Shown one piece after another: positions 32,568-42,391 of a stretch of 64,000 bases of DNA; the first letter of the stretch is position 1; each line of letters opens with the position of its first letter. Location: positions 13,803 through 77,802 of the forward strand of contig JAZNVH010000032.1 in the NCBI GenBank assembly GCA_045592745.1, given 5' to 3'. Made by a program: the position numbers and the translations under genes. The notes under the pieces were generated by a model. The model was not told where the DNA came from. It worked only from the letters and a program-made list of their open reading frames with translations, and ran no database searches. The DNA is from Aphodoplasma sp045592745. GTDB taxonomy: Bacteria > Bacillota > Clostridia > UBA1381 > UMGS1253.

Positions 32568-35009
32568 TCAAATAGGGCTAAGATGCCATATTTTTTCGTT
32601 ATACTCGCGTATGGTTCGGTCGGAGCTGAAAAATCCTGAGTGCGCAGTATTTAAAACTGCTTTTTTTGTCCAAAGCTCTTTGTTTAAAAATTCGCGAGAT
32701 ACCTGTATTTGTGCAGCAACGTAAGCATCAAAATCGCGCACAACCATATATGGATCGGCAATTCCATAATCGCCGAAAAGCAAAGAGTGATACAGCTCTC
32801 GGAAAATTTGCGGATGTTGTGGCTCAAGAGTTGAGTCAATCAACATATCAAGTGCACGCTTTAAGGGAAGGTTACTTGAATAAATCGTTTGAACTTCGCC
32901 TGTCTGGTGACGGTAGCGCGCAGCTACCTCGTTAGCACTAAGACCGAAGATAAACATATTTTCTCTGCCTGCCTGCTCGCTCATTTCTATATTGGCACCG
33001 TCAAATGTGCCTATTGTGAGAGCACCGTTTAACATAAATTTCATATTGCCTGTGCCTGAGGCTTCTTTGCCGGCAGTTGAAATTTGTTCTGAAAGGTCTG
33101 CTGCGGCAACAATTTTTTCTGCAAGTGTCACGCTGTAATTTTCTATAAATACAACCTTTAATTTGCCACCGATGCGAATATCATTATTTACAAGGTCTGC
33201 AACGCTGTTTATAAGCTTGATAATCAGCTTTGCCCTTTTATATCCGGGCGACGCTTTTGCGGCAAAAATAAATGTGCGAGGGGGCATTTCAATAGAGGGA
33301 TTGTCAATGATACAGTTGTATAGATGCAATATATGAAGTATATTTAAAAGCTGGCGTTTATACTCGTGAAGGCGTTTTGCCTGTACGTCAAATATAGAGT
33401 TTATGTCGATGTCTATATTATTATGCTCTTTTATATATTTGGCGAGATGTTTTTTGTTTTCGAGCTTTATTTGGGAAAATTTTTCACAAAATTTTTTATC
33501 ATGCGCAAAGCTTGCAAGCTCTTCGAGTAAAGAGGCGTCATCTAGCCATTTGTCGCCAATGGTTTCAGTTATTAATTTTGTAAGAGAAGGGTTTGCGTGC
33601 ATTATCCAGCGGCGAAAGGTTATTCCGTTGGTAATTGCGTGAAAGCGCGAGTTATCAAGTCTGTAATAATCGGCAAATATATCATTTATCAAAATATCAG
33701 TATGAAGCTTTGATACGCCGTTTATGGCGTGGCATGATGCAAGGCAAAGATTTGCCATACTGATTTGAGCATTTTTATTGATGATTGCCATATAGTCAAT
33801 TTTTGCTGCATCGCCGGGGTAAGCCTTATTAAGCTTTTCGAGGAGGCGGGCATTTATTTCACAAACTATCATATAAATTCGGGGAAGAAGTGATTCAAAC
33901 ACGTGCGTCGGCCATTTTTCGAGTGCTTCGCTCATTACTGTATGGTTTGTATAGGCGCATGTGTTTTGGGTGATTTCCCATGCTTTGTCCCAGCCAAGAC
34001 CTTCGTTGTCCATAAGGACCCTCATAAGTTCGCAGATTGCAAGGGCGGGGTGGGTATCATTTATGTGTATGGCAATTTTTTCGGAGAAAATATCCCAATT
34101 CTGACCATATTTGTGCTTAAAGTCGCGCACAATCCACTGAATTGTAGCTGATACGAGAAAATATTGCTGTCTTAGACGCAGTCTTTTGCCTTCGTTATGG
34201 TTGTCTTCAGGATAGAGCACCTTTGAAATAACCTCTGCCATATCTTTTTCTTCTACCGCGCGGGTATACTGACCTTCGTTGAAAAACTGCATATTAAGGT
34301 CGCTCGGGGCTTTTGCACTCCAAAGGCGTAGTTTATTTATCATTTTTGAATTGTAGCCGCAGACCGGCACGTCGTAAGGTACTGCAAGCACTGTGTGGGA
34401 ATTTTCATATCTAAAGGAAAAGCGCCCGTCGTGATTGTCGGTATATACCTTTCCGCCAAAGAGCACTTCGACTTGCTCTTCGGGGCGCGCAATTTCCCAG
34501 ACGTATCCGTTTTCGAGCCATGAATCAGGCTGTTCAAACTGATGACCATCAATTATTTTCTGGCGAAAAAGTCCGTATTCATATCTTATGGTAGAGCCGT
34601 ATGCGGGAAGGTTTAATGTGCTCAGTGAGTCGATAAAGCATGCGGCAAGACGTCCGAGTCCGCCGTTTCCAAGGCCTGCGTCACTTTCTTTTTCTATAAC
34701 AGAGCTTATATCAAGACCGATATGCTCGAAAACCTTTACAAAATCGTCTGTGAGGGCAAGGTTTAGCATATTTGTGCCCAAAAGACGCCCCATTAAAAAC
34801 TCCGATGAGAGATAGTAGAGTTTTTTAGCTTCGAGCTGTTTTACACTGTCGTGAGAAAAACGCCATTTTTTCATTATTTCATCACGCACAGTATAGGCGC
34901 TTGCCTGATAGAGCATATTTTCGGTTGCGTCCTCAATTGTTTTTCCAAAATGGCGCATGAGTTTGCCTGTTATTTCATCATATATTTTTTGCTGTTTTTC
35001 TGTTAACAT
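32568..35009 (-). CDS. glgP: Glycogen/maltodextrin phosphorylase
   Basis: An 813-residue PLP enzyme that releases glucose-1-phosphate from alpha-1,4 glucan. Markers are YYLSSEFLMGRLLGTN (about 50-65), GNGGLGRLAACF, the phosphate and sugar loop near HAINGVS, and the PLP-lysine segment KEASGTGNMKFMLNGALTIG (Lys near 655). Length is typical. It lies 14 bases after glgA within the glycogen operon. Confidence 0.96.
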   Translation of the reverse strand: MLTEKQQKIYDEITGKLMRHFGKTIEDATENMLYQASAYTVRDEIMKKWRFSHDSVKQLEAKKLYYLSSEFLMGRLLGTNMLNLALTDDFVKVFEHIGLDISSVIEKESDAGLGNGGLGRLAACFIDSLSTLNLPAYGSTIRYEYGLFRQKIIDGHQFEQPDSWLENGYVWEIARPEEQVEVLFGGKVYTDNHDGRFSFRYENSHTVLAVPYDVPVCGYNSKMINKLRLWSAKAPSDLNMQFFNEGQYTRAVEEKDMAEVISKVLYPEDNHNEGKRLRLRQQYFLVSATIQWIVRDFKHKYGQNWDIFSEKIAIHINDTHPALAICELMRVLMDNEGLGWDKAWEITQNTCAYTNHTVMSEALEKWPTHVFESLLPRIYMIVCEINARLLEKLNKAYPGDAAKIDYMAIINKNAQISMANLCLASCHAINGVSKLHTDILINDIFADYYRLDNSRFHAITNGITFRRWIMHANPSLTKLITETIGDKWLDDASLLEELASFAHDKKFCEKFSQIKLENKKHLAKYIKEHNNIDIDINSIFDVQAKRLHEYKRQLLNILHILHLYNCIIDNPSIEMPPRTFIFAAKASPGYKRAKLIIKLINSVADLVNNDIRIGGKLKVVFIENYSVTLAEKIVAAADLSEQISTAGKEASGTGNMKFMLNGALTIGTFDGANIEMSEQAGRENMFIFGLSANEVAARYRHQTGEVQTIYSSNLPLKRALDMLIDSTLEPQHPQIFRELYHSLLFGDYGIADPYMVVRDFDAYVAAQIQVSREFLNKELWTKKAVLNTAHSGFFSSDRTIREYNEKIWHLSPI

Positions 35010-35023
35010 AAAAAATGTCCTCC

Positions 35024-36463
35024 TCAGGATACAAGACGTTTATAAAGCTTAAGGTATTCTTCTGCTGATTTGTCCCAACTAAAATCTGCACGCATAGCAT
35101 TTCGTACAATTTTTTGCCACGATGATTTTTTATTAAAGATTTTGTGCGCATAATCAATTGTAAAAAGCAGGTCGTGGGCGCTATATGGCGAAAAGGAAAA
35201 GCCGTTTCCTTCGCCTGTGTATTCGTTGTATGGCTTTATTGTGTCACGAAGTCCACCGGTCTCGCGCACTATCGGAGGTGTGCCGTATTTTAAACTTATA
35301 AGCTGGCTCAGGCCACATGGCTCAAAGAGCGAAGGCATCAAAAATGCATCGCATGAGGCATAAATCTGATGGGCAAGTGCATTGTCAAAGCAAATGCTTG
35401 CACTGAATTTATCAGGGTAGTTTTTGGCGTACCATAAAAATGTATTTTCATAATTTGTATCGCCGGTACCTAAAACGATAAGCTGGATATCACGCTCTTT
35501 AAGCTCGTGCATAATTTGCTCTATAAGCTCAATTCCTTTTTGTTTTATGAGTCGTGATACAATGCCAAGGGTGAACGCGTTTTCGCTTTCTGCAAGACCA
35601 AGAGCTTTCTGAAGCTTTTGTTTATTTTCCTTTTTGCCCGAAACAAAGTCGCGCCTGTTATAGCATTTATAGATGTATTTGTCGTTTGCGGGATTGTAAT
35701 GGGTGTACGAAATACCGTTTGTTATACCTATAAGGTTATCTGAGCGTGTGCGCAAAATGCCGTCAAGACCCTCGCCATATTCTTCGGTTTGTATTTCATT
35801 TGCGTAAGATTTGCTTACTGTTGTGATTACGTCTGCGTAAACTATACCGCCTTTTAACAGGCTCATATTTCCATTATATTCAAGCTCATCTATTGAAAAA
35901 TGTGACATATCAAGCCCTAAAACATCGGGAATGGCTTTTTTGTCCCATATTCCCTGATAGCTTAGATTGTGTATTGTCATAATTGTTTTTATTTTTCTGT
36001 AAAAAGGGTTGTCGCAAAACTGAGTTTTTAATAAAACAGGTATTGCGGCGCTGTGCCAGTCGTTTGCATGAATTATATCGGGGCAAAAATCAATATCGGG
36101 CAAAATGGAGAGTGCCGCTCTGCAAAAAAATGCGAACTTTTCGACGTCTTCGTGCATATAACCGTAAAGGTTATTTGATTTAAAATAAAATTCGTTATCT
36201 ATAAAATATACTTTGATGCCTTCGTGCTCCAATTCAAAAATGCCGCAGTACTGCACGCGCCAGCCAAGTGGCATTTCTATTGACTTTATAAACTTCATTT
36301 TATCTGTATATTCTTTTGGAATACAGCCGTATTTTGGCAATACAAGGCGTATATCGACCTCGTTTTTGTCAAAATATAAAGGAAGTGTGCCGCACACATC
36401 ACCGAGTCCGCCTGTTTTAGCAAACGGAACGGCTTCGGAAGCTACCATCAGGATATTTATCAT
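35024..36463 (-). CDS. glgA: Glycogen synthase (ADP-glucose type)
   Basis: A 479-residue GT5 enzyme that adds glucose from ADP-glucose to growing glucan. The N-terminal KTGGLGDV (about 16-23), HANDWHSA, TIHNLSYQG, GIVSRLIKQKG and SLFEPCGLSQL near the C-terminus are standard. GGAGG lies before the ATG. It lies 24 bases after glgD. Confidence 0.96.
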   Translation of the reverse strand: MINILMVASEAVPFAKTGGLGDVCGTLPLYFDKNEVDIRLVLPKYGCIPKEYTDKMKFIKSIEMPLGWRVQYCGIFELEHEGIKVYFIDNEFYFKSNNLYGYMHEDVEKFAFFCRAALSILPDIDFCPDIIHANDWHSAAIPVLLKTQFCDNPFYRKIKTIMTIHNLSYQGIWDKKAIPDVLGLDMSHFSIDELEYNGNMSLLKGGIVYADVITTVSKSYANEIQTEEYGEGLDGILRTRSDNLIGITNGISYTHYNPANDKYIYKCYNRRDFVSGKKENKQKLQKALGLAESENAFTLGIVSRLIKQKGIELIEQIMHELKERDIQLIVLGTGDTNYENTFLWYAKNYPDKFSASICFDNALAHQIYASCDAFLMPSLFEPCGLSQLISLKYGTPPIVRETGGLRDTIKPYNEYTGEGNGFSFSPYSAHDLLFTIDYAHKIFNKKSSWQKIVRNAMRADFSWDKSAEEYLKLYKRLVS

Positions 36464-36487
36464 ATGTTTTCCTCCTTACTACGTTTG

Positions 36488-37621
36488 TTATATTATGTTG
36501 CCTTTTGCAGCAACAAAAGGATAGTTTGGTTGTCCTATGACGGTTTTGCCGCCAAGAAGTGTTACTTCTTTGTCAAGGACAACGTTTTCAAGAACGCAGT
36601 TTTTTTGTATAATGCTGTTTTGCATTATGATAGAATTTTTTACTTTTGCACCTTTTTCAATCTGGACGCCACGGAAAATAATGCTGTTTTCTACGCTTCC
36701 TTCGATAAGGCAGCCGTCTGCAACCATGCTGTCAGATACGCTTGCATCTTTTCCGTATCGGGTTGGCACTTGGTCTTTTACTTTTGTGTATATTTTCTGT
36801 TTTGAAGAAAACAGCTCTTTGCGAACATCGGGCATAAGAAAATTCATATTATTTTTATAATAACTTTCGATTGTGTCTATACGTCCCACATATCCGCTAA
36901 ATTCATAAGCATAAATGTTAAGCTTGCCAAGGTTTTTTATGAGGACATCGACTACCCAGTCGTGCTCTCCGTGCGCTATACAGGTTTCAATAATCCGAAG
37001 AAGGAGCGAGCGCTCTATGATGTATGTTTCCATTGACACACACTGACTTTTTGGGTGTGTATAATTTTTCATAATATCACTTACGCGGCCAGAAGGCGAT
37101 ACATTCAAAAGTGTATAGTTTCTAAGCTCTTTATCGGCTTTGCTTGTTTCCTTATTATATAATATTGTAATATCAGCTTGTTTGTCTTTGTGAAATTCAA
37201 GCGCTTCGTTAAAGGTTGTGTTATAGATTGCATTTCCGTTTGAAAATACCACATAGTCAGGCTTTGCTTTTCTGATAAAGGTGCTTATGCCGTACAAAAC
37301 GTCTATATCTCCGGCGGGTTTTCCTGTGTTTTCTCTGCCTATATGCGGAGGCAGGATATAGAGCCCTTTGTTTTTTCGGTTTAAATCCCAATCTTTTCCC
37401 GAGCCAAGATGGTCCATAAGAGAGGAGTAGTTATACTGTGTAGCTATTCCTATTGTTCGTATGCCCGAATTTACCATGTTTGATAAAATAAAGTCTATAA
37501 GACGATATCGTCCTGCTATGGGCATTGCCGATATTGAGCGCCTCTCTGTTAATACACCAAGCTGTTTTTCTTTTATATCGGTAAGTATTATTCCTGTCAT
37601 TTGATCCATTTTAATTTCCAT
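36488..37621 (-). CDS. glgD: GlgD, ADP-glucose pyrophosphorylase regulatory-type subunit
   Basis: A 377-residue GlgC homologue. It keeps the nucleotidyltransferase fold (PIAGRYRLIDFILSNM, GSGKDWDL) and the C-terminal beta-helix (SIIMQNSIIQKNCVLENVVL) but lacks the GGxGxRL loop at the start (here IILTDIKEKQLGVLTERR). Firmicutes GlgD forms heterotetramers with GlgC and tunes its activity. ATG at 37621 follows AAAGG closely. ATG at 37609 is an alternative. The much longer ORF start at 37747 lacks family support. It lies 160 bases after glgC. Confidence 0.92.
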   Translation of the reverse strand: MEIKMDQMTGIILTDIKEKQLGVLTERRSISAMPIAGRYRLIDFILSNMVNSGIRTIGIATQYNYSSLMDHLGSGKDWDLNRKNKGLYILPPHIGRENTGKPAGDIDVLYGISTFIRKAKPDYVVFSNGNAIYNTTFNEALEFHKDKQADITILYNKETSKADKELRNYTLLNVSPSGRVSDIMKNYTHPKSQCVSMETYIIERSLLLRIIETCIAHGEHDWVVDVLIKNLGKLNIYAYEFSGYVGRIDTIESYYKNNMNFLMPDVRKELFSSKQKIYTKVKDQVPTRYGKDASVSDSMVADGCLIEGSVENSIIFRGVQIEKGAKVKNSIIMQNSIIQKNCVLENVVLDKEVTLLGGKTVIGQPNYPFVAAKGNII

Positions 37622-37780
37622 AGCCTTTCTGCCCACAAATATTAATAAAAAATATACACGCCTTTTTTGTGGGCTGATAAGGCGTATAATGGAGATTGTG
37701 CACATCGCCGTTTCGTGTCCTGAAGGCACGAATGCTTGGCGGTGCAATAAGTTCTGCCGTGTGCATAATGATTTTTCACG

Positions 37781-39064
37781 TTATGCGCCTCCCTTGGCTA
37801 TGCTTGTATTGTCTGAATTGTGCGCTTTTGTCTTTTTTTCAAAAAGCACGTTTTCGCAAACAATATCATTTTCAACCATTGAATTTTTAGCGATTTCGGT
37901 GTTTTGGTCTATTATTATATTTCCTTCGATAAGCACGATTCCGTCTGTGCATATATCGGATTTGTAGGGATTATCTTCTATTTCGTGAACTCCTATCATA
38001 ACGTTTTTGCCAATTTTACATCCGGGGCCTACGATTGCCTTTTCTATGATTGCGCCTTCGTCTATTTGAGCGCCCGGCATTATGACGCTGTCGCGGATAA
38101 TTGCCCCTTTTTTGATGATTACGCCCTCTGAAATAACAGAGTGTTCTATTACACCGTATATTTCACAGCCTTCGGTAATAGTAGAGTTTTTAAGCACTGC
38201 GTGGCTCGAAATAAAGTGTGGGGGATTGGCACGGCTTCGTGAGAATATAGGCCACGATTTGTCGCGCATATCAAGAAGAGGAGGCTCGCAAAGCATATCC
38301 ATGTGTGCTTCCCAGAGGCTTTGGACAGTTCCGACATCGCGCCAGTATTCAGAAAATCTGTAGCTATACATCGCTTCGTTCATAGAAAGCATCTGGGGGA
38401 TTATATTTTTGCCAAAATCATTTTGTGAGCGCGGATTGTTTTCGTCTACAATAAGATATTTTTTGAGTATGTGCCAATTAAAAATATATATTCCCATAGA
38501 GGCAAGGTTGCTTTTGGGAACAGCGGGTTTTTCTTCAAACTCACATATACGTCCATCTTCGTCAACCTTCATTATTCCAAATCGTGAGGCTTCTTCCCAG
38601 CCTACCGGCATAACGGCGACGGTTACGGATGCATTTTTCTTTTTATGTGCGTCAAGCATTTTTGAATAGTTCATTTTATAGATGTGGTCACCTGACAAAA
38701 CAAGTACATATTTTGGGTCAAACTGCTCTATAAAGCTTATATTCTGATAGATTGCGTTTGCTGTACCGGTATACCATTCGCCTTTTTCTGCCTTGATATA
38801 TGGGGGCAGAACATATACACCTCCAAAGCTTCTGTCGAGGTCCCATGGACTTCCTCCCGCTATGTAGGTGTTAAGCTCAAGCGGTTGATATTGTGTAAGC
38901 ACACCTACGGTTTCTATGCCCGAATGGCTGCAGTTGCTTAGCGCAAAATCAATTATGCGGTATTTTCCTCCAAAAGCGACAGCCGGTTTTGCAACGTCTT
39001 TCGTCAGCGCGCCTAAACGGCTTCCCTGGCCACCTGCTAAAATCATTGCTATACATTCGCTCAT
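37781..39064 (-). CDS. glgC: Glucose-1-phosphate adenylyltransferase
   Basis: A 427-residue enzyme that makes ADP-glucose from ATP and glucose-1-phosphate, the committing step to glycogen. The start MILAGGQGSRLGALT is intact, followed by KPAVAFGGKYRIIDFALSNC, LSGDHIYKMNY and the C-terminal left-handed beta-helix (repeats such as VIKKGAIIRDSVIMPGAQI). AAGGAGAG lies before the ATG. It lies between glgB and glgD. Confidence 0.97.
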   Translation of the reverse strand: MSECIAMILAGGQGSRLGALTKDVAKPAVAFGGKYRIIDFALSNCSHSGIETVGVLTQYQPLELNTYIAGGSPWDLDRSFGGVYVLPPYIKAEKGEWYTGTANAIYQNISFIEQFDPKYVLVLSGDHIYKMNYSKMLDAHKKKNASVTVAVMPVGWEEASRFGIMKVDEDGRICEFEEKPAVPKSNLASMGIYIFNWHILKKYLIVDENNPRSQNDFGKNIIPQMLSMNEAMYSYRFSEYWRDVGTVQSLWEAHMDMLCEPPLLDMRDKSWPIFSRSRANPPHFISSHAVLKNSTITEGCEIYGVIEHSVISEGVIIKKGAIIRDSVIMPGAQIDEGAIIEKAIVGPGCKIGKNVMIGVHEIEDNPYKSDICTDGIVLIEGNIIIDQNTEIAKNSMVENDIVCENVLFEKKTKAHNSDNTSIAKGGA

Positions 39065-39178
39065 ATAATCTCTCCTTTCGGTTATAATTTTACTTTTCGT
39101 AAATTATATGTTATGCGTTATACTTATCATTTATGAGTAATTTTTCTAATACTTATATGGCAAAATTTGTCTTACAAA

Positions 39179-41104
39179 TTATTGTTTATTTCTTTTTTGT
39201 TTTTGTCTTTTTATAAATATTGTTGTAAATGGTTTAAGGTCAAGCTTTAGTGAGTATTTAAAATTATTGTAGTTGTTTTTCTCGGCTTTTATAATGTTTT
39301 TTGTTTCATCTTTTGTGCCAAAAACAAGCTTATCGCTTGAAAATACAACTTGGTATTCACCACTTTGAGGCACACCTATAATATAATTTTTGCGTCTTAC
39401 AGGTGTGAAGTTGCATACTGCTATTACATAGTCACCTTTTTGTTTTGATTTGCGTATAAAAGATATCACACTATTGTCTTTGTCATCTGCGTTAATCCAC
39501 TCAAAGCCGTCCCAGCTGTCCTCAATTTGCCAAAATGCCTTTTGACTTTTATAAAAACGATTGAGCGCAGCAGTATATCCGTGTAATTTTCTATGGCTTT
39601 CATAGTCAAGAAGCATCCAGTCAAGTTCTTTATCCCAGCACCATTCTGAAAACTGACCAAATTCTGCGCCCATAAAAAACAGCTTTTTGCCGGGATGAGC
39701 CATCATATAAGCATAGTACATTTTTAGCTGAGCGAATTTTTCTTCGTATGAGCCGTACATTTTGTCAATTAAAGAACGTTTGCCATAAACTACCTCATCG
39801 TGTGAAAGAGGCAGGATATAATTTTCTGAAAAGGCGTAAAACATCAAAAATGTAAGCATATTGTGGTTGTGCTTTCTAAAATACGGGTCCATAGACATAT
39901 AGCTGAGCGTGTCATTCATCCAGCCCATATTCCATTTATAATTGAAGCCAAGACCGCCTTCGTGCACAGGTTTTGTGATTTTTGGCCATGCGGTTGATTC
40001 TTCGGCAATCATAAGTGCATTTGGGAATTGTTCAAATACGGACTTATTAAGATTTTGCAAAAAAGTTATTGCTTCGAGATTTTCTTTGCCTCCGTATTTG
40101 TTTGCCACCCACTCGCCATCGTTTCGGTTGTAATCTAAATAGAGCATTGAGGATACTGCATCAACGCGAAGACCGTCAATGTGATATTCTTTTAGCCAGA
40201 AGTGTGCGTTTGATATAAGAAAAGAAACTACCTCGTTTTTTGAATAGTCAAAAACCAATGTGCCCCATTGTTTATGTTCGCCTTTTCGTGAGTCGGTGTA
40301 TTCGTATAAAGCGGTGCCGTCAAAAAGACGCAGACCGTGCTCGTCACGGGGAAAATGTGACGGCACCCAATCGAGAATTACGCCTATTTGATTTTGGTGG
40401 CAAAGGTCCACAAAATACATAAAGTCTTCACAAGTTCCAAAACGGCTTGTGGGGGCGTAATAACCTGTAATTTGATATCCCCACGAAGCGTCGAATGGAT
40501 GCTCGCAAACACCCATAAGCTCGATATGTGTATAGCCCATTTTTAAGACGTACTCGACAAGGCTGTGTGCAAGCTGTTTATAGTTTAAAAATTCACCATT
40601 TTCACCTTTTTTCCACGATGAAGGATTGACTTCATAAATGAGCATTGGTTTGTCATACGGTTTTTGTTTTTTCTTTTTTGCCTGCCAGTTTTTATCGTTC
40701 CATTTATATGAGTCAAGAGAGCATGTGATTGAGGCTGTATTTGGGCGAAGCTCGCTGTAAAAAGCATACGGGTCGGCTTTGTAGTGGATTTTGCCTTCGT
40801 TATCAGTTATGGCATATTTATACGTACACCCGTCAGATACACTTTTAATAAACGTATACCATATACCGCAAGAACCGATTTTTTGCATAGGATTTTTTGA
40901 CATATCCCAATTATTAAAGCTTCCGACTATGGATACACTTTGCGCGTGAGGTGCCCAGAGAACAAAGCGATAGCCTAATACACCATTTGTAGTTTTTTTA
41001 TGTGCGCCGAGCATTTCGTAAGCTCTGGTGGCCTTGCCTTCACCAAAAAGATACATATCAAAATCAGAAAAACCGTATGGTTCTTTTTTGCCTTTTATGC
41101 TCAC
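39179..41104 (-). CDS. glgB: 1,4-alpha-glucan branching enzyme
   Basis: A 641-residue GH13 enzyme that makes alpha-1,6 branches. A CBM48-type N-terminal domain (about 25-125, FVLWAPHAQSVSIVGSFNNW) is followed by the barrel with Asp315 (DGLRVDAVSSM), Glu368 (IAEESTAWP) and His435/Asp436 (LSHDEVVYGK), and by a C-terminal beta domain. AAAGGAG lies before the start (GTG or ATG region at 41104). It is the first gene of the glycogen block, divergent from gpr. I could not find a convincing sigma-A promoter in the 167-base gap. Confidence 0.96.
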   Translation of the reverse strand: MSIKGKKEPYGFSDFDMYLFGEGKATRAYEMLGAHKKTTNGVLGYRFVLWAPHAQSVSIVGSFNNWDMSKNPMQKIGSCGIWYTFIKSVSDGCTYKYAITDNEGKIHYKADPYAFYSELRPNTASITCSLDSYKWNDKNWQAKKKKQKPYDKPMLIYEVNPSSWKKGENGEFLNYKQLAHSLVEYVLKMGYTHIELMGVCEHPFDASWGYQITGYYAPTSRFGTCEDFMYFVDLCHQNQIGVILDWVPSHFPRDEHGLRLFDGTALYEYTDSRKGEHKQWGTLVFDYSKNEVVSFLISNAHFWLKEYHIDGLRVDAVSSMLYLDYNRNDGEWVANKYGGKENLEAITFLQNLNKSVFEQFPNALMIAEESTAWPKITKPVHEGGLGFNYKWNMGWMNDTLSYMSMDPYFRKHNHNMLTFLMFYAFSENYILPLSHDEVVYGKRSLIDKMYGSYEEKFAQLKMYYAYMMAHPGKKLFFMGAEFGQFSEWCWDKELDWMLLDYESHRKLHGYTAALNRFYKSQKAFWQIEDSWDGFEWINADDKDNSVISFIRKSKQKGDYVIAVCNFTPVRRKNYIIGVPQSGEYQVVFSSDKLVFGTKDETKNIIKAEKNNYNNFKYSLKLDLKPFTTIFIKRQKQKRNKQ

Positions 41105-41188
41105 TTATAATCACTCCTTTGTATGAAACTGTATATAACATTTTTATATTTATAAATACGCCAAAAACTAAATTAACATACATATCCC

Positions 41189-41218
41189 GCATATATTTTT
41201 TTTGTGCGTGCAAAATAT
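41189..41218 (+). promoter_or_regulatory. Possible forespore sigma-F/G-type promoter for gpr
   Basis: GCATA (41189-41193), a 16-base spacer and GCAAAATAT (41210-41218) roughly fit the sigma-F/G pattern known for gpr. It lies 54 bases before the start codon. Confidence 0.35.
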
Positions 41219-41271
41219 TACGGGCAAATAAGATACACAAAATTTATTTATATGATTTGAGGGTGTAAAAT

Positions 41272-42252
41272 ATGACTTATAAAAGAACAGACCTTGCGCT
41301 TGAAGAGGCTGAAATGCACAGGGAAAAAATGCCGGAAAAAGGAGAAATAGATGGTATAAAAATAAGTGAGCAAAATGATAATGGGATTAAAATTACGCGT
41401 GTAGAGGTACTTGATGAAAATGGCTCAAGGACGCTTTCAAAACCAATAGGAAAGTATGTGACGCTTGAAGCGGACACGCTTGATTATATAAACAAAGAGG
41501 ACTATGAAAATATGTGTAAGGCGCTCAAAAGAGAGCTTTCGCATGTTGTAGATGTTGATTTATCAAAGCCGGTGCTTGTTGTAGGGCTCGGTAACCGAAA
41601 CATTACTGCTGATGCTTTAGGACCTAAGGTGGTTGAGCAAATGCTTGTGACGCGTCATCTGTTTGAGCATATGCCACAGATTGCGGACTCTTTTGCTTCG
41701 TCGGTATGTGCGCTTGCACCCGGTGTGCTTGGCATTACGGGTATTGAAACTATGGAAATAGTAAAAGGCGTAGCCGAAAGGGTAAAACCCGGGTTTGTAA
41801 TAGCTGTTGATGCTCTTGCCTCGCGTAAAATTCAAAGAATAAATACAACAATTCAGATTTCTGATACGGGTATAAATCCGGGGTCGGGTGTTGGCAACAA
41901 CAGAAAGGCGCTCTGCCGTGATACACTTGGTGTACCGGTTATTGCAATAGGCGTGCCGACAGTGGTTGATGCAGTTACAATGACAAATGATACGCTTGAT
42001 ATGACGCTTGATGCAATAAAAAACAGTGGGCAGTGCAGTAAGGGGATATTTTCTGTTATAGATAAGCTTGGAGATGAAGAAAAGTATGCTCTTATACAGC
42101 AGGTTTTGATGCCAACTGTGGGGGATATGGTGCTCACTGTTAAAGAAATTGATATGGCGATGAACAAAATTTCGAAGATTATAGCAGGCGGGGTCAACAC
42201 TTTTTTGCAAAGAGAGATGACATTTGACCAAATAGAGAGTTTTACGTTATAA
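41272..42252 (+). CDS. gpr: Spore protease GPR
   Basis: A 326-residue aspartic-type endopeptidase that degrades small acid-soluble spore proteins at germination. The start TYKRTDLALEEAEMH and the EIDGIK segment (around the propeptide cleavage region in Bacillus GPR) are followed by VLVVGLGNRNITADALGP, CALAPGVLGITGIET and INPGSGVGNNRKAL, all family hallmarks. GAGGGTG lies before the ATG. Its presence is strong evidence that the host makes endospores. Divergent from glgB. Confidence 0.95.
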   Translation: MTYKRTDLALEEAEMHREKMPEKGEIDGIKISEQNDNGIKITRVEVLDENGSRTLSKPIGKYVTLEADTLDYINKEDYENMCKALKRELSHVVDVDLSKPVLVVGLGNRNITADALGPKVVEQMLVTRHLFEHMPQIADSFASSVCALAPGVLGITGIETMEIVKGVAERVKPGFVIAVDALASRKIQRINTTIQISDTGINPGSGVGNNRKALCRDTLGVPVIAIGVPTVVDAVTMTNDTLDMTLDAIKNSGQCSKGIFSVIDKLGDEEKYALIQQVLMPTVGDMVLTVKEIDMAMNKISKIIAGGVNTFLQREMTFDQIESFTL

Positions 42253-42311
42253 AATAGAATTTCTTGGCGAAAAGTGTCAATGAAAAGTATGTCGCATTGT
42301 GCAAAATAAAA

Positions 42312-42340
42312 TTGACATGTAGGCGTAATTGTTATAAAAT
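42312..42340 (+). promoter_or_regulatory. Promoter of the M16-lgt gene group
   Basis: TTGACA at 42312-42317 and TAAAAT at 42335-42340, spacer 17, 52 bases before the GTG at 42392. Confidence 0.5.
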
Positions 42341-42391
42341 ATGTGTAGTGAATAAATAAAAATGGCATTAATATCGAAAGTGGTGGAAAAA

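Noticed and set aside
41617..42231. 204-residue minus-strand ORF within gpr
   Set aside because: Cys/His/Ile-rich composition of a shadow frame. gpr on the other strand is certain.
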